Shown: piece after piece, positions 33,705 through 41,947 of the stretch | Position numbering within the stretch: the stretch's first letter is position 1 | Layout: the number at the start of each line of letters is the position of its first letter | From: Streptomyces prunicolor NBRC 13075 | GTDB lineage: Bacteria; Actinomycetota; Actinomycetes; Streptomycetales; Streptomycetaceae | DNA: 64,000 bases | NCBI RefSeq assembly: GCF_000367365.1 | Contig: NZ_BARF01000051.1 | Coordinates: forward strand, 186,001 to 250,000 | Direction: 5' to 3' | Program-made: the position numbers and the translations under genes | Notes under the pieces: generated by a model | What the model saw: the letters and a program-made list of their open reading frames with translations, nothing else | Databases searched by the model: none | Told to the model about the DNA's origin: nothing

Positions 33705-33938
33705 TCAGTGGAACGTGGCGAGGAAGCCCGTCCAGCTCGCGGGGGAGAAGAGCAGGGCGGGTCCTTGCGGGTCCTTCGAGTCGCGTACGGCGAGCAGCCC
33801 CGCGCGGGGGCCGGAGCGCGGACGAGCCGCCTCGACGCAGTTGTTCGCTCCCGTGCTGTAGCTGCTGCGCAGCCACCGCACACCGGACAGATCAGAGCTG
33901 TCAGAACTGGAAGGTACGTTCCGAGGCAGTGCAGACAT
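33705..33938 (-). CDS. DUF397 protein
   Basis: A 77-residue DUF397 protein with the family core WLRSSYSTGANNCVEAA and the C-terminal LFSPASWTGFLATF. Members are small partners of XRE-DUF5753 regulators and are used many times over in Streptomyces development and antibiotic control (WhiJ/SCO4542-like). TAAGGAGGC lies upstream of the ATG, and the gene starts ten bases after the regulator's stop, in one operon. Confidence 0.9.
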   Translation of the reverse strand: MSALPRNVPSSSDSSDLSGVRWLRSSYSTGANNCVEAARPRSGPRAGLLAVRDSKDPQGPALLFSPASWTGFLATFH

Positions 33939-33947
33939 GGTGCCTCC

Positions 33948-34817
33948 TTACGCGCCGTCACCTATCCCGGCGATGTAATCCAACGAATCCTCGGGCGAAA
34001 GGGCGTGGAACTGAAGGGTCTTGAAGGCCTCGCTGTAGGCCTCTAGGTCTTCTTTCCGTTCGAGGTAGAGGCTACTCGTCAAATGGTCTAGAACAACCAC
34101 GTCCAGATCAGAAGTGCTCGGAAAGGAGAAGATTACGAAAGGGCCGGTGATGCCGATGTGTGCTCCTGCGGCGAACGGCAGTACCTGAAGCCTCACTTGG
34201 GGCAGGTGGGCCGCCTCCAGCAGCCGGTCCAGCTGACGTGCCATCACCCCCGGACCGCCGACCTCCCGCCGCAGTACGGCTTCGTCGAGGACCACACTCA
34301 GGTCCAGCGGGGGATCCGCGCGCAGGATGTCCTGCCGGGCCAGCCGCACCTGCACCAGCGCGTCGAGCCGCTCGGGACCGTCGTTGTCGAGGCCTCCCAC
34401 GGCGGCCCTGGTCACCGCGCGGGCGTACTCGGGCGTCTGCAGCAGTCCGGGGACCACCGAGGTCTCCAGGGTGCGGATCGTGCTGGCCTGTGACTCCAGG
34501 CTGATGAAGTCCCGGTAGGCGGGCGGCAGTACACCGCGATAGGCGTGCCACCAGTGGTGCCGGCCGCCGCCGTCGTCGGAGCCGGCCAACACGAGGAGCA
34601 TGTCCCGAAGTTGTGGGTCGCCGACCTGGTAGGCGTCCAGGAGTAACCGGACGTCGGGCGGTTTCACGCCACTCGCGCCGGTCTCGATGCGGCTCACCTT
34701 CGACTGGTGCCAGCCGACCAGCCGGGCCGCCTCACCGCTGGTGAGCCCCGCCTCCGCACGCAAGGTGCGGAGTTCGGCGCCCAGTTTCCGGCGGCGCACC
34801 GCGGGACCGTACTGCAT
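33948..34817 (-). CDS. XRE-family regulator with DUF5753 domain (WhiJ-like)
   Basis: A 289-residue protein with an N-terminal XRE HTH (LRTLRAEAGLTSGEAARLVGWHQSKVSRIETG, about residues 16-50). The DUF5753 effector domain follows (VPGLLQTPEYARAVTRA, VRLARQDIL, VLDEAVLRREVGG, LQVLPFAAGAHIG). It forms the standard trio with the DUF397 gene downstream and the divergent ATP-binding protein. WhiJ-like systems act as developmental repressors whose effect is relieved through the DUF397 partner. The target promoter is probably the intergenic region upstream. Confidence 0.92.
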   Translation of the reverse strand: MQYGPAVRRRKLGAELRTLRAEAGLTSGEAARLVGWHQSKVSRIETGASGVKPPDVRLLLDAYQVGDPQLRDMLLVLAGSDDGGGRHHWWHAYRGVLPPAYRDFISLESQASTIRTLETSVVPGLLQTPEYARAVTRAAVGGLDNDGPERLDALVQVRLARQDILRADPPLDLSVVLDEAVLRREVGGPGVMARQLDRLLEAAHLPQVRLQVLPFAAGAHIGITGPFVIFSFPSTSDLDVVVLDHLTSSLYLERKEDLEAYSEAFKTLQFHALSPEDSLDYIAGIGDGA

Positions 34818-34920
34818 GGGTTTCTCCTTACTCCTTCCGAGCCGCCCAAATACGGTCTGGGGTCGCAGAGTTCACCGCTTCGAGCGACAGATATATGCAT
34901 ATCTTGGTGGATCGCCACCG

Positions 34921-34935
34921 TTACCGACGCGGTAA
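34921..34935. promoter_or_regulatory. Palindrome in the WhiJ-like divergent promoter region
   Basis: TTACCG-ACG-CGGTAA is a perfect 6+6 inverted repeat in the 212-bp gap between the XRE regulator and the ATP-binding protein gene. It is a candidate operator for the XRE protein; this is inferred from position only. Confidence 0.35.
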
Positions 34936-35029
34936 TGGCAGTCTGGCGAAGAAGCACCAGTCCGGGACCGTACTCGAACCATCCGCTCCGTGTCGGACAC
35001 CGGTCCCGCGGGAAAGGGACGACCGCGCC

Positions 35030-35488
35030 ATGGCAGACCATCTGGAAGCATCCGTCACTCTGCCGAGCGATCCCGCCTCGGTCTCCGCCGCCCGCACGTA
35101 TGTGGTCGGGACCCTGGTGGATTGGGGACTTCCGGCGGACACGGAGGTCGCCGACACCATCCGCCTGATCGTCTCCGAACTCGCCACCAACGCCGTACAG
35201 CACACTTTCGGGCAGTCACCCACCTTCACGGTGGACATCGAGCTGGAGCGTGACGAACGGCTGCACATCGGGGTCACCGACAGCCATCCCCGCTTCCCGA
35301 AACGCCTGCCGGCCGCCGTCCAGCAGGACAACGGCCGGGGCATGGTGATCATCCGCTGGCTGACCGCGGAGTGCGGCGGCAAACTCAAGGTCCGGCCCAC
35401 CCTGGAGGGCGGCAAGACGGTCTCCGTCGAGGTCCCCTGGACGGTACCGGCCCGGCCGGTGACGGCGGCGGGCCAGCAGGAGACGTAG
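35030..35488 (+). CDS. ATP-binding protein, HATPase_c (anti-sigma/SpoIIAB-like)
   Basis: A 152-residue protein of the GHKL ATPase type found beside WhiJ-like regulators. It shows the N box LIVSELATNAVQHTF, the G1 region HIGVTDSHPRFP and the G2 region DNGRGMVIIRWL. Related proteins are anti-sigma-factor kinases, though in this trio no sigma partner is linked. The ATG at 35030 follows GGGAAAGGGAC by about ten bases; the longer frame from 34895 reads through the promoter region. A strong terminator follows. Confidence 0.88.
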   Translation: MADHLEASVTLPSDPASVSAARTYVVGTLVDWGLPADTEVADTIRLIVSELATNAVQHTFGQSPTFTVDIELERDERLHIGVTDSHPRFPKRLPAAVQQDNGRGMVIIRWLTAECGGKLKVRPTLEGGKTVSVEVPWTVPARPVTAAGQQET

Positions 35489-35514
35489 AACAGCGTGGTG
35501 AACGTCCCTGGACA

Positions 35515-35558
35515 CCCGAGGGGGTGGCGGCCTGTCAGGTGGCCGCCACCCCCTCGGG
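35515..35558. terminator. Bidirectional terminator between convergent genes
   Basis: A perfect 18-bp stem (CCCGAGGGGGTGGCGGCC with its complement) and an eight-base loop lie between the ATP-binding protein and the NlpC/P60 gene stops. Confidence 0.85.
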
Positions 35559-35573
35559 AGATTCGGACAGGTC

Positions 35574-36047
35574 TTAGCTGACCCGGCCGTACCAGACGCT
35601 CTTGGTCCAGATCTTCTGCAGCCTCACCACGTCCCCGGTCTTCGGGGCGTGCCAGATCTTTCCCTTACCGGCGTAGATGCCGACGTGGTAGACGCTGGAG
35701 CCCGAGTGGAAGAACACGAGGTCCCCGGCCTTGCGGCTCTTGGCCGAGATGTGGTGGGACTTGTTGTACTGCTGGGCCGCCGTACGGGGCAGTTTCTTGC
35801 CTGCCTTCTTGTACGAGTACAGCGTGAGCCCGGAGCAGTCGAAGCGGCCCGGTCCGGTGGCCCCGTACCTGTACGGAGCGCCCTTCTTGGACGCCGCGAC
35901 CTGGAGTGCCTTCGTCGCCGGTGTCGCGGCCGCGGCGTCGGATGCGACGCCCGGTATCACGACGGAACCGCCAACAGCGGCGATGGCGAAGGCCGAGGCC
36001 GTACCGGCCCTGACCATCAGCGACGGGACACGATTGAGCGCAGTCAT
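35574..36047 (-). CDS. Secreted NlpC/P60 peptidoglycan hydrolase
   Basis: A 157-residue exported cell-wall endopeptidase. A signal peptide (about residues 1-37, ending ASDAAAA) precedes the NlpC/P60 domain: YRYGATGPGRFDCSGLTLYSY with the catalytic cysteine, then DLVFFHSGSSVYHVGIYAG with the histidine, and a polar third residue near KIWHAP. It lacks LysM or coiled-coil targeting regions. The longer frame to 36131 runs through the riboswitch, so ATG at 36047 is the start. Its leader is a ydaO-type c-di-AMP riboswitch, the usual control of such hydrolases in actinomycetes. Confidence 0.93.
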   Translation of the reverse strand: MTALNRVPSLMVRAGTASAFAIAAVGGSVVIPGVASDAAAATPATKALQVAASKKGAPYRYGATGPGRFDCSGLTLYSYKKAGKKLPRTAAQQYNKSHHISAKSRKAGDLVFFHSGSSVYHVGIYAGKGKIWHAPKTGDVVRLQKIWTKSVWYGRVS

Positions 36048-36060
36048 GCGCAACCCTTCG

Positions 36061-36240
36061 TCAGCCGCCTGTGAAGGATGACCTGTCGGATTCGGGCTGG
36101 CGAAGTTGCCCGGCCGCTGACGCGGCTTCACCCCAAGGGCTGCTCGACCCGGTCATGGCGTGACCGTCCCGGCGACCCGTCGTGCTTGGGTCCTCCACTC
36201 CTGCCGATGCAATCCTGTCGACCTGTCATCCGGGCGGCGG
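36061..36240 (-). promoter_or_regulatory. ydaO-yuaA-type c-di-AMP riboswitch
   Basis: The leader of the NlpC/P60 gene carries the hallmark blocks of this class, read on the minus strand: CCCTTGGGGTGAAGCCG (36139-36123), GGGCAACTTCGCC (36111-36099) and CCCGAATCCGACAGGTCA (36096-36079). A GC-rich pairing (CCGGGCGG ... CCGCCCGG, 36261-36230) lies at the 5' side. Streptomyces ydaO switches typically control cell-wall hydrolases and turn expression off at high c-di-AMP. Exact ends are approximate. Confidence 0.85.
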
Positions 36241-36569
36241 CAGGACTCGGCGTCCGCCCGGATCGCCCCGCCGCTGCGGCGGGGTCTTGTCGTCAGACAG
36301 GGATCTTCACCTATGAATGTCCGAAAAGCCCAACGGAATCGGGGATTTGTGGGGTTACTCACCACTCACCCGTTCGGCTGAACGCATCGGTGTTCGAGGG
36401 AGTGTTGAGGGGGGTGTGACGCCCGGACCAGCACCGGAACACTTCATACGGCCCTCGGGCTACACGTGTTGCGCAACCCGGACGGCTGTAAGGGCGGAGC
36501 GGCGACTACTCCGATCGGGGGTACGTCGTTCGGCCCGTTTCGCCCCCGCCCCGGGCGGCTCCGCGTCCC
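36241..36569. other. Non-coding stretch upstream of the riboswitch
   Basis: This gap between the riboswitch and the hypothetical gene has a GC-rich hairpin (CCCCGCCG-CTG-CGGCGGGG, 36266-36284) that would lie in the 5' end of the NlpC leader or mark an upstream stop. No credible gene is seen; the promoter for the NlpC transcript must be here, but I find no clear -35/-10 pair. Confidence 0.4.
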
Positions 36570-36878
36570 TCAACTGTCGGAGGGCGCGGGGATGGTGACG
36601 CGGGCCGTGCGGCGCTCCCCGTCCAGCACGCGCAGCGCCCGCGCAAGCGTGGGAGCGTGCAGCTCGGTCTCGCCCCGCTGATGCATCAGCTCCAGCGCGT
36701 CCCGCAACTGAGTGGCCTTGGCCACCAGCGCCTGAGCGGCCCTCAGGCCACGGTACGTGTCCCCGTGATGCGCGGGGTTGATACGGCCCAGCAGGTCGGC
36801 CACGTCCAGGTAACGGTCGATCAACTCGCCCTCGGCGCGCGTCAACGCGGGCAGCGGCGGCAGCTCCGGCGGCAGCAT
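36570..36878 (-). CDS. Hypothetical protein downstream of clpP
   Basis: A 102-residue, mostly helical soluble protein that I do not recognise. The middle reads LIDRYLDVADLLGRINPAHHGDTYRGLRA. The ATG lies seven bases after the clpP stop, so the two genes form one transcript. No signal or membrane segment is visible. The position suggests a link to the ClpP paralogue, but nothing in the sequence shows its role. Confidence 0.65.
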   Translation of the reverse strand: MLPPELPPLPALTRAEGELIDRYLDVADLLGRINPAHHGDTYRGLRAAQALVAKATQLRDALELMHQRGETELHAPTLARALRVLDGERRTARVTIPAPSDS

Positions 36879-36885
36879 CGTCGGC

Positions 36886-37521
36886 TCACTCCCCGCCCGG
36901 CTCGGTGAGCGAGGTCTTGCGGGTGGTCACGATCCGGTCCACCAAGCCGTATTCCAGGGCCTGTTGGGCGTCCATGATCCGGTCCCGCTCGATGTCCGCG
37001 CTCACCTGCTCCACCGTCCGGCCGGTGTGCAGGGCCAGCAGCTCCTCCAGTTGGTACCGGGTGCGCGCCAACTCCTCGGCCTGGATGGCGAGATCACTCG
37101 CCTGACCCTGGATCGGCTCGGGGAAGGAGGGCTGGTGGAGCACCACCCGCGCACCCGGCAGCGCCGACCGCTTGCCCGGTGTGCCCGCCGCCAGCAGCAC
37201 CGCCGCGGAGGTACCGGCCTGGCCGAGGCAGACCGTCTCCACGTCACACGTGACGAACTGCAGCGTGTCGTAGATCGCCGACATCGCGGTGAACGAGCCG
37301 CCGGGCGAGTTGATGTACAGCGAGATGTCCCGGTCCGGTGCCTGGTACTCGAGGTGCATGAACTGGGCCATCACATCGTTCGCCGAGATGTCGTCGATCG
37401 GCGTCCCGAGGAAGACGATCCGCTCCTCCAGCAGCTTTGAGTACGGGTCGAGGGTTCGGTGGCCCGCGCTGGTGCGCTCGGTGAATTCGGGCAGGACGTG
37501 GCGGGCGGACGGTCGGGTCAT
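36886..37521 (-). CDS. ClpP-like protease subunit with serine-to-threonine change
   Basis: A 211-residue ClpP homologue with the full fold: LLEERIVFLGTPIDDISAND, YINSPGGSFTAMSAIYDT and VVLHQP (His129), then ERDRIMDAQQALEYGLVD (Asp180). Aligned to E. coli ClpP GQAASMG, the catalytic-serine block here is GQAGTSA, so Thr104 sits where serine should be, with Ser105 beside it. The His and Asp are kept. Streptomyces have several clpP paralogues; this one stands apart from a clpX. It may be inactive, or rely on Thr or on the shifted Ser. Divergent from a Phd/YefM antitoxin gene. Confidence 0.88.
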   Translation of the reverse strand: MTRPSARHVLPEFTERTSAGHRTLDPYSKLLEERIVFLGTPIDDISANDVMAQFMHLEYQAPDRDISLYINSPGGSFTAMSAIYDTLQFVTCDVETVCLGQAGTSAAVLLAAGTPGKRSALPGARVVLHQPSFPEPIQGQASDLAIQAEELARTRYQLEELLALHTGRTVEQVSADIERDRIMDAQQALEYGLVDRIVTTRKTSLTEPGGE

Positions 37522-37560
37522 GGCGTAGTCCCTCACTGGCTGGCGCTGTTTCGGCTTGCT

Positions 37561-37596
37561 CTGTACAAAATGTACAGGACGTATGGAACGTATGAT
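37561..37596 (+). promoter_or_regulatory. TGTACA operator and promoter of the Phd/YefM gene
   Basis: CTGTACA-AAA-TGTACAG (37561-37577) is a perfect inverted repeat with two TGTACA hexamers, the core recognised by YefM-type antitoxins. TATGAT (37591-37596) could be a -10 box whose start falls on the ATG at 37603, giving a leaderless mRNA. The site is in the 81-bp gap shared with the divergent clpP paralogue. Confidence 0.65.
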
Positions 37597-37602
37597 GGGC
37601 TC

Positions 37603-37881
37603 ATGGCCTACGAGATTCCGGTGACGCAAGCCAGGGCTGAGCTCGCCGACCTGATCAACCGGGTGGTGTACGGCGCCGAGCGCGTTGTCGTGACACGGCA
37701 CGGGAAGCCGCTCGTCGCCCTTGTCTCCGCTGCTGACCTGGAACGACTGAATGAGCTGGACCGGGCCGGTGAGGAGCGGGTGATCAGTGCCGTCTCCGCC
37801 GTGCGTGAGGTCGCGTCCGCTCCTCGCGAACACCAGCGGTTCGGTATCGCGGCCGAACACCGGGGCTCGAATCCCTCGTAG
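37603..37881 (+). CDS. Phd/YefM-family antitoxin without adjacent toxin
   Basis: A 92-residue protein starting MAYEIPVTQARAELADLINRVVYGAERVVVTRHGKPLVALV, the complete Phd/YefM DNA-binding fold, then a C-terminal tail that would bind a toxin. No Doc, YoeB or other toxin gene follows; the next gene is ureA, 179 bp downstream. It may be an orphan antitoxin, or act as a plain regulator of itself and the divergent clpP paralogue through the TGTACA sites. Confidence 0.88.
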   Translation: MAYEIPVTQARAELADLINRVVYGAERVVVTRHGKPLVALVSAADLERLNELDRAGEERVISAVSAVREVASAPREHQRFGIAAEHRGSNPS

Positions 37882-38060
37882 CAGGAGGCCGTGCGGGGGA
37901 CCGCTCTACGGGCGTAGATGCGATTGCCCTGATCACAGCTCGGTTAACTTGCTTGAAACGCCGTCCAACTAGCCTGCCGATCCACGCCACCAGGGACTTT
38001 GCCCGGGGGCTGCGGCAGCCGGACCCCGCACGGTCCGGAGCGAGGACTGTGAGGTGGGAC

Positions 38061-38363
38061 GTGCAACTGACCCCGCACGAGCAAGAGAGGCTGCTGATCC
38101 ACGTGGCGGCCGACGTGGCCGAGAAGCGCCGGGCCCGTGGTCTGAAGCTGAACCACCCCGAGGCGGTCGCCCTCATCACGTCGCACATCCTCGAAGGCGC
38201 CCGTGACGGCCGGACCGTCGCCGAGCTGATGTCCTCCGGGCGCAAGCTGCTCACCAGGGACGACGTCATGGTGGGCATCCCCGAGATGATCCACGACGTA
38301 CAGGTCGAGGCGACCTTCCCGGACGGCACCAAGCTCGTCACCGTCCACGACCCGATCGTGTAG
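38061..38363 (+). CDS. ureA: Urease gamma subunit
   Basis: UreA is the small structural subunit of the nickel urease that hydrolyses urea to ammonia and carbamate. The 100-residue product (VQLTPHEQERLLIHVAADVA ... LNHPEAVALIT ... VQVEATFPDGTKLVTVHDPI) matches the family in length. GTG at 38061 follows GAGGTGGGA, which excludes the longer open frame. First gene of ureABCFGD. Confidence 0.95.
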   Translation: MQLTPHEQERLLIHVAADVAEKRRARGLKLNHPEAVALITSHILEGARDGRTVAELMSSGRKLLTRDDVMVGIPEMIHDVQVEATFPDGTKLVTVHDPIV

Positions 38364-38372
38364 GAGGCCTCG

Positions 38373-38684
38373 ATGATTCCCGGCGAGATCCTGTTCGCGG
38401 ACGACCCGATCGTCTACAACGCGGGCCGCGAGGTCACACGGATGACCGTCCTCAACGCCGCCGACCGGCCCGTCCAGGTCGGCTCCCACTACCACTTCGC
38501 CGAGGCCAACCCCGGCCTCGAGTTCGACCGCGCCGCCGCGCGCGGGCAGCGGCTCAACGTCGCCGCCGGTACGGCCGTGCGCTTCGAGCCGGGGATCCCC
38601 GTCGACGTCGAACTCGTCCCGCTGGTCGGCGCCCGGATCGTGCCCGGACTGCGCGGGGAGACCGGAGGTGCCCTCGATGCCTGA
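38373..38684 (+). CDS. ureB: Urease beta subunit
   Basis: A 103-residue beta subunit beginning MIPGEILFADDPIVYNAGRE, with the conserved GSHYHFAEANPGLEFDRAAA block. It starts nine bases after ureA and overlaps ureC by eight bases (ATGCCTGA), so translation is coupled. Confidence 0.95.
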   Translation: MIPGEILFADDPIVYNAGREVTRMTVLNAADRPVQVGSHYHFAEANPGLEFDRAAARGQRLNVAAGTAVRFEPGIPVDVELVPLVGARIVPGLRGETGGALDA

Positions 38685-40398
38685 GATCTCCCGTGCCGCG
38701 TACGCGGACCTGTTCGGGCCGACCACCGGTGACCGGATCCGGCTCGCCGACACCGATCTGCTGATCGAGATCGAGGAGGACCGCAGCGGCGGTCCCGGAC
38801 TCGCCGGTGACGAGGCCGTGTTCGGCGGCGGCAAGGTCATCCGCGAGTCGATGGGCCAGGCGCGTGCCTCCCGCGCGGAGGGCACCCCCGACACCGTCAT
38901 CACCGGTGCCGTGATCGTCGACCACTGGGGCATCGTCAAGGCCGACGTCGGTATCCGCGACGGCCGTATCACCGGCATCGGCAAGGCCGGCAACCCCGAC
39001 ACCATGGACGGCATCCACCCCGACCTGGTGATCGGCCCCGAGACCGAGGTCATCGCCGGCAACGGACGCATCCTCACCTCCGGCGCCGTCGACGCGCACG
39101 TTCACTTCATCTGCCCGCAGATCGCCGACGAGGCGCTGTCCGCCGGGGTCACCACGCTGGTCGGTGGCGGCACCGGACCGGCCGAGGGTTCCAAGGCCAC
39201 GACCGTCACGCCCGGGCCCTGGCATCTCGCCCGGATGATGGCGGCGATGGAGCAGTACCCGCTCAACATCGGCTTCCTCGGCAAGGGCAACACCGTCTCG
39301 CACGACTCGATGATGTCCCAGATCCGAGGGGGAGCGCTGGGACTGAAGCTGCACGAGGACTGGGGCTCGACTCCCGCCGTCATCGACGCCTCGCTCACCG
39401 TCGCCGACCGCACGGGCGTCCAAGTCGCCATCCACACCGACACGTTGAACGAGGCCGGGTTCGTCGGCGACACCCTCGCCGCGATCGCCGGACGCGGTAT
39501 CCACGCGTACCACACCGAGGGTGCGGGCGGCGGGCACGCGCCGGACATCATGACCGTGGTCTCCGAGCCGCACGTGCTGCCCAGCTCCACCAACCCGACC
39601 CGGCCGTACACCGTCAACACCGCCGAGGAACACCTCGACATGCTGATGGTGTGCCACCACCTCAACCCGGCGGTCCCCGAGGACCTGGCCTTCGCCGAGT
39701 CCCGCATCCGCCCCTCGACCATCGGCGCGGAGGACATTCTCCACGACCTCGGCGCCATCTCGATCATCTCCTCCGACGCGCAGGCGATGGGCCGGGTCGG
39801 CGAGGTCATCATGCGGACCTGGCAGACGGCGCATGTGATGAAGCGGCGGCGGGGTGCGCTGCCCGGGGACGGGCGTGCGGACAATCGTCGGGTACGGCGT
39901 TACATCGCCAAATACACGATCAACCCCGCCCTCGCGCAGGGCCTCGCCCGCGAGATCGGTTCCGTCGAGACCGGCAAGCTCGCCGACCTCGTGCTGTGGG
40001 AACCGGCGTTCTTCGGCGTCAAGCCGCACCTCGTCATCAAGGGCGGGCAGATCGCCTACGCGCAGATGGGCGACGCCAACGCGTCCATCCCGACGCCTCA
40101 ACCCATCCTGCCGCGGCCGATGTTCGGGGCGATCGGACGGGCACCGGCCGCCAACTCCTTCAACTTCGTCGCCCAGCTGGCGATCGAGGACGGACTTCCC
40201 GAACGGCTCGATCTCGGGAAGAGGTTCGTCGCCATCGAGTCCACGCGTGGGGTCACCAAGGCCGACATGCGGGAGAACGATGCCCGGCCTCGCGTCCAGG
40301 TCGACCCCGACAGCTTCGCCGTGCACATCGACGGGGAGCTCGTCGAGGCGACTCCGGCGGCCGAACTGCCCATGGCCCAGCGGTACTTCCTCTTCTGA
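38677..40398 (+). CDS. ureC: Urease alpha (catalytic) subunit
   Basis: A 573-residue nickel metalloenzyme subunit. The nickel ligands and active-site residues are in place: VDAHVHF, the carbamylated lysine in LGLKLHEDWG, HTDTLNE, HTEGAGGGHAPD, the flap MVCHHL and the aspartate in ISSDAQAMGR. ATG at 38677 is chosen over the GTG at 38668 because GGAGG lies eight bases before it. It is followed by ureF with a one-base overlap (TGATG). Confidence 0.97.
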   Translation: MPEISRAAYADLFGPTTGDRIRLADTDLLIEIEEDRSGGPGLAGDEAVFGGGKVIRESMGQARASRAEGTPDTVITGAVIVDHWGIVKADVGIRDGRITGIGKAGNPDTMDGIHPDLVIGPETEVIAGNGRILTSGAVDAHVHFICPQIADEALSAGVTTLVGGGTGPAEGSKATTVTPGPWHLARMMAAMEQYPLNIGFLGKGNTVSHDSMMSQIRGGALGLKLHEDWGSTPAVIDASLTVADRTGVQVAIHTDTLNEAGFVGDTLAAIAGRGIHAYHTEGAGGGHAPDIMTVVSEPHVLPSSTNPTRPYTVNTAEEHLDMLMVCHHLNPAVPEDLAFAESRIRPSTIGAEDILHDLGAISIISSDAQAMGRVGEVIMRTWQTAHVMKRRRGALPGDGRADNRRVRRYIAKYTINPALAQGLAREIGSVETGKLADLVLWEPAFFGVKPHLVIKGGQIAYAQMGDANASIPTPQPILPRPMFGAIGRAPAANSFNFVAQLAIEDGLPERLDLGKRFVAIESTRGVTKADMRENDARPRVQVDPDSFAVHIDGELVEATPAAELPMAQRYFLF

Positions 40399-41072
40399 TG
40401 TCCAGGGGAGCATTGCTGGTTCTGGCCGACGGGCGCTTTCCCGCCGGGGGGCATGCGCACTCCGGCGGGGCGGAAGCCGCCGTCAAGGCCGGTCGTGTCA
40501 CCGGCGCGGCCGGCCTTGGTGAGTTCTGCCGGGGGCGGTTGCATACCGCCGGTCTCGTGTCCGCCGCGGTGGCCGCCGCGGCTGTACTCGGTGCCGATCC
40601 GGGGGAGTTGGACCTCGCTGTGGATGCGCGGACTCCGTCGCCCGCGTTGCGGGTGGCCTCGCGGAGACTGGGGCGGCAGTTGATGCGGGCCGCGCGGGCT
40701 ACCTGGCCGTCCGCTGAACTCGACGCCCTCGCGCGGGAGTTCCCCAAAGGGGCGCATCAGCCGGTGGTGTTGGGTCTGGTGGCTCGGTCGGCCGGGCTGG
40801 GGGCGGAGGATGCGGCGTACTGCGCGGCCTACGAGAGTGTGAGTGGGCCGGCGTCCGCGACGGTGCGGTTGCTGAGCCTGGATCCCTTCGACGCTACGGC
40901 TGTGCTGGCTCGGTTGGCGCCGGAGTTGGACCTTGTCGCCGATCGGGCGGTGGAGGCGGGGCGGCGGGTTCTTGCCGAGGGAGTTGATGAACTGCCTTGT
41001 GCGGCCGCGCCGTTGCTGGAGATCGGGGCGGAGGCGCATGCGGCTTGGGCTGTGCGGTTGTTCGCGTCGTAG
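40398..41072 (+). CDS. ureF: Urease accessory protein UreF
   Basis: A 224-residue helical maturation factor that docks UreG and UreD on apo-urease and acts in gating nickel insertion. It starts with LLVLADGRFPAGGHAHSGG, a typical UreF N-terminus, and shows the YCAAYESVSGPASATVRLLSLDPFDA region. The ATG overlaps the ureC stop by one base. A repeat-rich 197-bp gap separates it from ureG. Confidence 0.93.
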   Translation: MSRGALLVLADGRFPAGGHAHSGGAEAAVKAGRVTGAAGLGEFCRGRLHTAGLVSAAVAAAAVLGADPGELDLAVDARTPSPALRVASRRLGRQLMRAARATWPSAELDALAREFPKGAHQPVVLGLVARSAGLGAEDAAYCAAYESVSGPASATVRLLSLDPFDATAVLARLAPELDLVADRAVEAGRRVLAEGVDELPCAAAPLLEIGAEAHAAWAVRLFAS

Positions 41073-41269
41073 GGGGTTTTCTCGCCCCCGCCGCCCCTAC
41101 CCGTCCCGTCCCGTCCTCCAGGGGCGCTGCCCCTTCGACCCCGATCCCAGGGGGCTCCGCCCCCTGGACCCCCGATCGGCCTGGACGGCCTCGTCCTCAA
41201 ACGCCGGACGGGCTGAGGGAGTGCCCCCTCGCTGATAAGGACCCGTAGAAAACCAGAAGGAGCCGCGCC
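41073..41269. repeat. Streptomyces intergenic repeat with hairpins between ureF and ureG
   Basis: The gap contains a perfect hairpin CCAGGGGG-CTCCG-CCCCCTGG (41147-41167), a second one around AGGGGCGCTGCCCCT (41119-41133), and the block CTCAAACGCCGGACGGGCTGA (about 41197-41217). From memory, this combination recurs between genes in many Streptomyces genomes. It sits inside the urease operon and may reduce or separate ureGD transcription. Confidence 0.65.

Positions 41270-41943
<674 letters not shown>

Positions 41944-41947
<4 letters not shown>

Noticed and set aside
36048..36131. N-terminal extension of the NlpC/P60 protein
   Set aside because: The sequence belongs to the ydaO-type riboswitch, and the signal peptide starts at 36047.
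38554..40413. 619-residue open frame on the minus strand
   Set aside because: It is a shadow of ureC with Arg/Gly/Asp-rich low-complexity sequence and no domain; GC-rich coding often leaves the opposite strand open.
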